Source of the DNA: Clostridiales bacterium UBA1246
GTDB lineage: Bacteria; Bacillota; Clostridia; Oscillospirales; Oscillospiraceae
Length of the DNA: 8,816 nt
NCBI GenBank assembly: GCA_002308315.1
Contig: DBWE01000179.1
Span: forward strand, 1-8,816
Reading direction: 5' to 3'
The position numbers were made by a program, and so were the translations under genes. Shown here piece after piece: positions 5,067 through 8,816 of the stretch. The stretch's first letter is position 1. Each line of letters starts with the position of its first letter. The notes under the pieces are model-generated. The model did no database searches and was not told the origin of the DNA. It saw only the letters and a program-made list of their open reading frames with translations.

Positions 5067-6278
5067 TTATTTCCCGCAGTATATCTCCAGGATCTCACCG
5101 GGGACGTGCGCTTTGATAAACTCGCTGGTCACGGCGCTTTCGCACGCTTCCGCGAAGCAGTCCGGAAGCGGCTCATAGGCCGCGAGGGCTTCCGCGCCGG
5201 CGTTATAAAGGTTCATGTCCGCGGGCGGGCACAGCGGCAGCTTGTTTTCTATCCCGTAAAGGCCCGCGTAGATCATCAGCGCGAAGGCCAGGTAGGGATT
5301 GGCCGTCGGATCCGGCGAACGCAGCTCCGCGCGGCGGTATTCTCCCGACGCGGCGGGGATGCGGATAAGCTGAGAGCGGTTTTCGTGAGACCAGGTCACG
5401 TACTTCGGCGCCTTGCACCGGCCCAGGCGCCGGTAGGAGTCTTCACAGGGGTTGAGGAAAGCGGTCATCGCTCTCGCGTTTTGCAGCACTCCCGCTATCA
5501 TATGCGAAAAAACGGCGCCGTCTTCAAAGGGCCGCAGGGATACGTTTATATGAAAGCCGTTCCCGGGCGCGTCCTCGACGGGCTTGGGCGAAAAATCCGC
5601 GGCAAGGCCGTTTCTGTGGGCCACGGTCTTTACTACGCGCTGGAAGGTCATGGCGTTGTCCGCGGCGACGAGAGCCTCGGCGTATCTGAAATCTATCTCG
5701 TTCTGTCCCGGGCCCTCCTCGTGATGAGAGCTCTCCGGGCGTATGCCCATCTGCTCCAGCGTAAGGCAGATCTCCCGGCGGACGTTCTCTCCGCGGTCCT
5801 CGGGCGCGATATCCATGTATCCCGCTTTGTCGCAGGGCACGGCGGCGGGCCTGCCGTCCTCGTCGAGATTGAAAAGGTAGAATTCCTGCTCGGCTCCGAA
5901 GGTGAATTCACAGCCCGCCTTTTTCGCGTCCTCCTCCGCCTTTTTGAGGAGCCTGCGCGTATCGCAGCGGAAGGGGGAGCCGTCCGGATGCGTGATGAAG
6001 GAATACATCTGCACCACGCGGCCGTGCTCGGGCCGCCAGGGCAGCGGCATGAGCGTTTCGGGATCGGGGTGCAGCAGCAGGTCGCTGCGCGCCTCGTCGC
6101 CGAAGCCGGCTATGGCGGACGCGTCGAAGGAAATGCCGTGTTCAAAGGCCCGAGGCAGCTCATCCGGCATTACCGCGATATTCTTCTGTTTGCCGAAAAC
6201 GTCGCAGAAGGCAAGGCGGATGAACTTCACGTCCTCCTCACGGGCGTACTGAATGACCTCATCCTTTGAATATTTCAT
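5067..6278 (-). CDS. glnA: Type I glutamine synthetase, short form, with Lys at the catalytic flap Glu position
   Basis: Glutamine synthetase makes glutamine from glutamate, ammonium and ATP as a cytoplasmic dodecamer. At 403 residues this one is about 40 shorter than the usual 440-470. The N-terminal beta-grasp domain (about 1-95) keeps FDAS (51-54), whose D52 matches the ammonium-site Asp50' of the Salmonella enzyme. In the catalytic domain I see GAEQEFYLF (E130, E132), HHEEGPGQNEIDF (E187, E194), the ATP/glutamate-site H243, NRS with R301, R306, and the AELRSPDPTANPYLAF signature with E318 and R320. The flap segment reads RCKAPKYVTW, placing K289 where the family has Glu (Salmonella E327, B. 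subtilis E304), a residue that accepts the ammonium proton. This may impair synthesis or be a sequence error. GGGAGG lies 5 nt before the ATG. The gene sits 18 nt after the GXGXG gene and 45 nt before the ANTAR gene, so it probably works with this split GOGAT. A divergent paralogue with another role is possible. Confidence 0.85.
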   Translation of the reverse strand: MKYSKDEVIQYAREEDVKFIRLAFCDVFGKQKNIAVMPDELPRAFEHGISFDASAIAGFGDEARSDLLLHPDPETLMPLPWRPEHGRVVQMYSFITHPDGSPFRCDTRRLLKKAEEDAKKAGCEFTFGAEQEFYLFNLDEDGRPAAVPCDKAGYMDIAPEDRGENVRREICLTLEQMGIRPESSHHEEGPGQNEIDFRYAEALVAADNAMTFQRVVKTVAHRNGLAADFSPKPVEDAPGNGFHINVSLRPFEDGAVFSHMIAGVLQNARAMTAFLNPCEDSYRRLGRCKAPKYVTWSHENRSQLIRIPAASGEYRRAELRSPDPTANPYLAFALMIYAGLYGIENKLPLCPPADMNLYNAGAEALAAYEPLPDCFAEACESAVTSEFIKAHVPGEILEIYCGK

Positions 6279-6296
6279 ACTATCCTCCCGTACGGG

Positions 6297-7019
6297 TCAG
6301 TTTGCCACGTACATTCTTCTGTACGGATTTTTGCTGTCCGGCGTGACGACCGTGAAGGGCGCGGAAAGCACCTCTTCCCTGTCGAGTCCGAAGATACCGC
6401 AGTATTCCGCGATATGCTCTCTGAGCTCGCGCAGATCGTCCCCGGAAGCGGGCCGGGCCGTCACCTGCTCCGGAAAGGCCACGCCGGCGCAGTCGGAGCG
6501 GAGAAACATTTTACCGCCGTGCATCCCCGTGCACGGGAACATGCCCACGCAGTCCTTCCCGGGCTCGGCGAGGTTGAGGACTATTATGACTCCGCCGGCC
6601 TGATACTCTCCCAGAAAGCTCCCGGCCCTGCCGCCGATGATCATAAGCGGCACCTTGTCCTCATAGGCCTTCATATGTATGCCCGCCCGGTAGCCCGCGC
6701 TGCCTCCGACGTATATCCTGCCGCCGCGCATCGCGTAGCCCGCGGCGTCGCCTATGCTGCCGCGGACGATGATGGCGCCCTCGTTCATCGTATCGCCGAC
6801 GGCGTCCTGTGCGTTGCCGAGCACCGTGATCGTGCCGCCGTTCAGATACGCGCCGAGAGCGTTGCCCGGAACGCCCCGTACCGTGATATCCACGCCCGAC
6901 ATTCCGGCGGCTATAAAGCGCTGGCCCCGACACTTTTCGACCGTGCACGGGCCGCCGACGCTCCTTATGGCCTCGTTGAGCTCTCTGTGCTCCAGCCCCT
7001 CCGCGCAAACGGATATCAT
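6297..7019 (-). CDS. Stand-alone GXGXG (GltB C-terminal) domain protein of glutamate synthase
   Basis: A 240-residue protein built almost wholly of the GXGXG repeats of the glutamate synthase alpha-subunit C-terminal domain, a right-handed beta-helix. Successive turns are visible: GNALGAYLNGG (52-62), GNAQDAVGDTMNEG (68-81), GSIGDAAGYAMRGG (87-100), GSAGYRAGIHMK (106-117) and GGRAGSFLGEYQAGG (129-143). In canonical GltB this helix is structural and packs between the glutaminase and synthase domains; here it is a separate polypeptide, as in archaeal and clostridial split GOGAT. A less repetitive C-terminal segment (about 165-240) ends at a TGA stop. I chose the ATG at 7019, which is 1 nt after the upstream TAA and 10 nt from a strong GGAGGT. 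A GTG at 7031 is in frame but overlaps that ribosome binding site and would overlap the upstream gene. No catalytic function of its own is expected. Confidence 0.85.
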   Translation of the reverse strand: MISVCAEGLEHRELNEAIRSVGGPCTVEKCRGQRFIAAGMSGVDITVRGVPGNALGAYLNGGTITVLGNAQDAVGDTMNEGAIIVRGSIGDAAGYAMRGGRIYVGGSAGYRAGIHMKAYEDKVPLMIIGGRAGSFLGEYQAGGVIIVLNLAEPGKDCVGMFPCTGMHGGKMFLRSDCAGVAFPEQVTARPASGDDLRELREHIAEYCGIFGLDREEVLSAPFTVVTPDSKNPYRRMYVAN

Positions 7020-7020
7020 A

Positions 7021-8253
7021 TTATACCACACCTCCGAACATTTTTCTACGCATCTGCGGCGGATATGCCGCCGTTGAGGCGGTTTTTTTCAGCATTTCGA
7101 AATCCACCGAGGCTATCGGCGTTTTTTCGCGTATCATGGCCGTGTATATCCCGGCGCGCTCGCAGCCGCCTATTATGATAAAGCCCTTCAGCAGACCGTC
7201 CGAAATAAACAGGCGCTTAAAAGACTCCTCCGTCTTTTCCGTGTACGTCTCGCCCTCGTATGAGCCCGCCGTCATGACGTGCAGGCCGAACAGTCCCATG
7301 GAGTTCATCGGGAGGGCTTTCTCGAAGACCTCGCTCCCGCCGGCCATATTCACGCCGGCAGCGTGCCCCTGCATATACGCGTTGGGCAGTATTGCCATCA
7401 CCCTTTTCCGCCCGGAGGATACGTCCTCGCTCTCGGTGCAGTCCCCCGCCGCGTAGACGCCCGCGGCCGAGGTCTCCATCCTCGCGTCGGTCAGCGCCCC
7501 GCGGCCGGTCTGAGCGCCCGTACCCTCAAGCAGGCTTATCTCCGGCCTTACTCCCAGCGCCGTCACCAGCACGTCGAAGCCGACGGTATCCCCGCCGCTC
7601 ATTACGGCGCGGTCCTTCTCAAAGCGCGATACCGTCTCTCCGAGCATGAAACGGATCCCGTTTTTCTCCATATGCCTCCGCACCGTGTCGGCGCTCTCCT
7701 CGTCAAGTATGCTCGAAAGGATGCGCGGGGAACGGTTGCATACCGTCACCTCTCCGGCGCGTCCGCTGAGCCCCTCGGCGCATTTCAGCCCTATGAGCCC
7801 CGCCCCGAGGATCAGCACGCGGGAGGACGGCCCCACGGCTTTTTCCAGCGCGAGGGCGTCGTCAAGAGAGGTGAACGTGAAGCGGCGCGGCACGGTATCG
7901 AGCCCCTCATACTCCGGCACGAAGGGCGCCGCCCCCGTGGCGAGGCACACCGCGTCGTATCCCACGGCGCTGCCGTCGTCCAGCTCCGCCTCATGCCTGT
8001 CGTGGCGTATGCGCACCGCCTTTCTGCCGTACAGCACCCGGCAGGACATGCGCTCGTAAAAATCCGCGTTCCTGTAACGGATGCGCTCAAGGTCGGTCTT
8101 TCCTTCCAGATAATACGAAATGAGCGGGCGGCAGTATACGCCGTGCTTCTCTTCGGATATCACCGTGATCTCGCCGCTCCCGTCCACGCTCCGTATCCCC
8201 TCGATGCAGCCCGCGGCGGCAATGCCGTTGCCTATGATGACATATCTTTTCAT
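7021..8253 (-). CDS. FAD/NAD(P)-dependent oxidoreductase of the glutamate synthase cluster
   Basis: A 410-residue pyridine nucleotide-disulfide oxidoreductase-type flavoprotein. An N-terminal Rossmann motif GNGIAAAG (residues 8-15) binds FAD. A second dinucleotide fold has GAGLIG (150-155) for NAD(P)H, and the C-terminal FAD motif GVYAAGD is at 265-271. It lacks a redox-active CxxC pair. The organisation resembles NADH:rubredoxin reductase and the flavin part of NirB more than GltD. From context it should oxidise NAD(P)H and feed the neighbouring iron-sulfur subunit. After the second glycine motif the end of beta-2 reads TVCNRSPR, where NADH-specific enzymes usually have an acidic residue; this hints at NADPH but is only inference. 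I chose the ATG at 8253, which overlaps the previous stop as TGATG and has GAGGTG 7 nt upstream. A GTG one codon earlier is possible but lies only 4 nt from that site. Confidence 0.85.
   Translation of the reverse strand: MKRYVIIGNGIAAAGCIEGIRSVDGSGEITVISEEKHGVYCRPLISYYLEGKTDLERIRYRNADFYERMSCRVLYGRKAVRIRHDRHEAELDDGSAVGYDAVCLATGAAPFVPEYEGLDTVPRRFTFTSLDDALALEKAVGPSSRVLILGAGLIGLKCAEGLSGRAGEVTVCNRSPRILSSILDEESADTVRRHMEKNGIRFMLGETVSRFEKDRAVMSGGDTVGFDVLVTALGVRPEISLLEGTGAQTGRGALTDARMETSAAGVYAAGDCTESEDVSSGRKRVMAILPNAYMQGHAAGVNMAGGSEVFEKALPMNSMGLFGLHVMTAGSYEGETYTEKTEESFKRLFISDGLLKGFIIIGGCERAGIYTAMIREKTPIASVDFEMLKKTASTAAYPPQMRRKMFGGVV
7030..7035 (-). promoter_or_regulatory. Ribosome binding site deciding the start of the GXGXG-domain gene
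   Basis: GGAGGT on the minus strand, within the last codons of the FAD oxidoreductase gene and 10 nt from the ATG at 7019. The GTG at 7031 overlaps it and is therefore unlikely to be the start. Confidence 0.7.
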
Positions 8254-8690
8254 CACGCCTCACCTCGCTGCTCATAAACGATGGCTCTGTTCGGACAGCC
8301 CTTCACGCAGGCGGGCTCGCCGCAGGCGTTATCCAGACAGAGCTCACATTTCCGCATCACGCCGTTTTCGCCCGGAGCCAGCGCGCCGTAGGGGCAGACC
8401 AGCACGCAGGTAAAGCAGCCCACGCACCTGTTCCCGTCTATGCGCACCGTGTCCCCGTCCTTTGACAGGGCTCCCGCTATGCAGCTCTTTACGCATATCG
8501 GGTCCGTGCAGTGCCTGCACGAAACGGCGTAGCTTATTTTTTCGCCGTCCTCCACGCGTATGCGCGGGAATATCGGCTTTCCCTTCAGGGCCAGGGCCAT
8601 GTCCGAAAGTCCCGAGTTCGCGAAAGCGCAGTTATACTCGCACAGGTGACAGCCCAGGCACCACTCTTCGTTTACGTATATGCGTTTCAT
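8253..8690 (-). CDS. Four-cluster [4Fe-4S] ferredoxin-like subunit of glutamate synthase
   Basis: A 145-residue soluble iron-sulfur protein with no signal peptide or membrane segment. Its cysteines form four groups: C11-C14-C17-C21, C58-C61-C66-C70, C89-C92-C95-C99, and C115-C118 with C128-C132 (plus an extra C123). This is the pattern of HycB/DmsB-type electron-transfer subunits that carry four [4Fe-4S] clusters. The third group, CxxCxxCxxxCP, is a classic ferredoxin motif. From its position between the synthase-domain gene and the FAD oxidoreductase, I infer that it passes electrons from the flavoprotein to the FMN/3Fe-4S centre of glutamate synthase. In canonical bacterial GOGAT the equivalent clusters sit in the N-terminus of GltD. 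The ATG is 4 nt after the previous stop with only a weak G-rich ribosome binding site, suggesting translational coupling. The stop shares one base with the next start (TGATG). The fold is certain; the partner is inferred from context. Confidence 0.85.
   Translation of the reverse strand: MKRIYVNEEWCLGCHLCEYNCAFANSGLSDMALALKGKPIFPRIRVEDGEKISYAVSCRHCTDPICVKSCIAGALSKDGDTVRIDGNRCVGCFTCVLVCPYGALAPGENGVMRKCELCLDNACGEPACVKGCPNRAIVYEQRGEA
8261..8266 (-). promoter_or_regulatory. Ribosome binding site deciding the start of the FAD oxidoreductase
   Basis: GAGGTG on the minus strand lies inside the 3' end of the ferredoxin gene. It is 7 nt from the ATG at 8253 but only 4 nt from the alternative GTG at 8256, which favours the ATG. 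Confidence 0.65.
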
Positions 8691-8694
8691 CAGT

Positions 8695-8816
8695 TCATTC
8701 CCCCGCGTGAGAGATACCGAGGATCTCCAGTTCCTTTTCCGTCATTCCCACTCCGCGAAGCATCAGCCGGTTGCCGCGGAGCGCCTCGATGGAATTGATG
8801 CCCATGCCGCCCATGA
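8695..8816 (-). CDS. C-terminal fragment, probable FMN/synthase-domain subunit of split glutamate synthase (partial)
   Basis: Only the last 39 codons and the TGA stop are in the window; the gene runs off the right edge. The visible protein begins MGGMGINSIEALRGNR and ends ILGISHAGE. I recognise this as resembling the C-terminus of the stand-alone synthase (GltB domain 2-like) proteins of Clostridia and archaea, which bind FMN and a 3Fe-4S cluster and reductively aminate 2-oxoglutarate. None of the catalytic or cluster residues is visible, so the call rests on the short tail and on the neighbours: a multi-cluster ferredoxin, an FAD oxidoreductase, a GXGXG domain and a glutamine synthetase follow on the same strand. 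The stop lies 4 nt before the next start, which implies one transcript and coupled translation. The glutaminase (class II amidotransferase) part of GOGAT is expected upstream, outside the window. Confidence 0.6.
   Translation of the reverse strand, partial: MGGMGINSIEALRGNRLMLRGVGMTEKELEILGISHAGE

Noticed and set aside
4518..6269. Very long plus-strand open frame (583 codons) across the ANTAR and glutamine synthetase genes
   Set aside because: It spans two well-supported minus-strand genes plus the gap between them, has no recognisable domain, and is rich in Arg, His and Val as expected for a reverse-complement shadow of GC-rich coding sequence.
7279..8277. Long plus-strand open frame (332 codons) opposite the FAD oxidoreductase
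   Set aside because: It is a shadow of the real gene, whose FAD and NAD(P) motifs are intact. The translation shows no domain.

Overview
The window is a GC-rich stretch (roughly 60% by eye) in which every gene I can support lies on the minus strand, so it reads right to left. AGGAGG-type ribosome binding sites precede most genes. A glutamate synthase split into separate polypeptides, a short type I glutamine synthetase and an ANTAR protein are arranged together. This points to a GC-rich member of the Clostridia (Oscillospiraceae or Christensenellales-like); that placement is inference from gene content. I see no tRNA, rRNA, CRISPR array, insertion sequence or phage gene.

Region 1 (8816 to about 4364) is an ammonium-assimilation operon whose beginning lies outside the window. 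In order of transcription it holds: the last 39 codons of what is probably the FMN/synthase domain of glutamate synthase; a ferredoxin-like protein with cysteines for four [4Fe-4S] clusters; an FAD/NAD(P) oxidoreductase; a stand-alone GXGXG domain (the C-terminal domain of GltB); a 403-residue glutamine synthetase; and an ANTAR-domain protein with a degenerate receiver. The first four are packed with gaps or overlaps of 1 to 4 nt. The reading is an electron path from NAD(P)H through FAD and iron-sulfur clusters to the FMN domain, where 2-oxoglutarate is aminated, with the synthetase closing the GS-GOGAT cycle and the ANTAR protein as probable RNA-level regulator. A strong hairpin with a short T run follows (4364-4406).

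Region 2 (4337 to 1793) is a three-gene cluster: tripeptidase PepT, an MscS-family mechanosensitive channel, and a GAF-fold free methionine-(R)-sulfoxide reductase with all three catalytic-type cysteines. Its genes are separated by 14 nt or overlap by 4 nt. A 12-bp hairpin (1703-1732) follows.

Region 3 (1659 to 43) is a single lipoprotein gene. It encodes a lipobox signal peptide, an acidic linker, a Cthe_2159-like carbohydrate-binding beta-helix and a Gly/Pro/Phe-rich tail built from 23-residue repeats. It ends at a perfect 10-bp hairpin at the window edge.

The items most worth checking are: the glutamine synthetase, which appears to carry Lys (K289) where the family has the catalytic flap Glu; the ANTAR protein, whose phosphoacceptor Asp appears to be Asn; the unusual four-cluster electron module of the split glutamate synthase; and the repeat tail of the lipoprotein. 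I do not see a clearly new defence or mobile system here.
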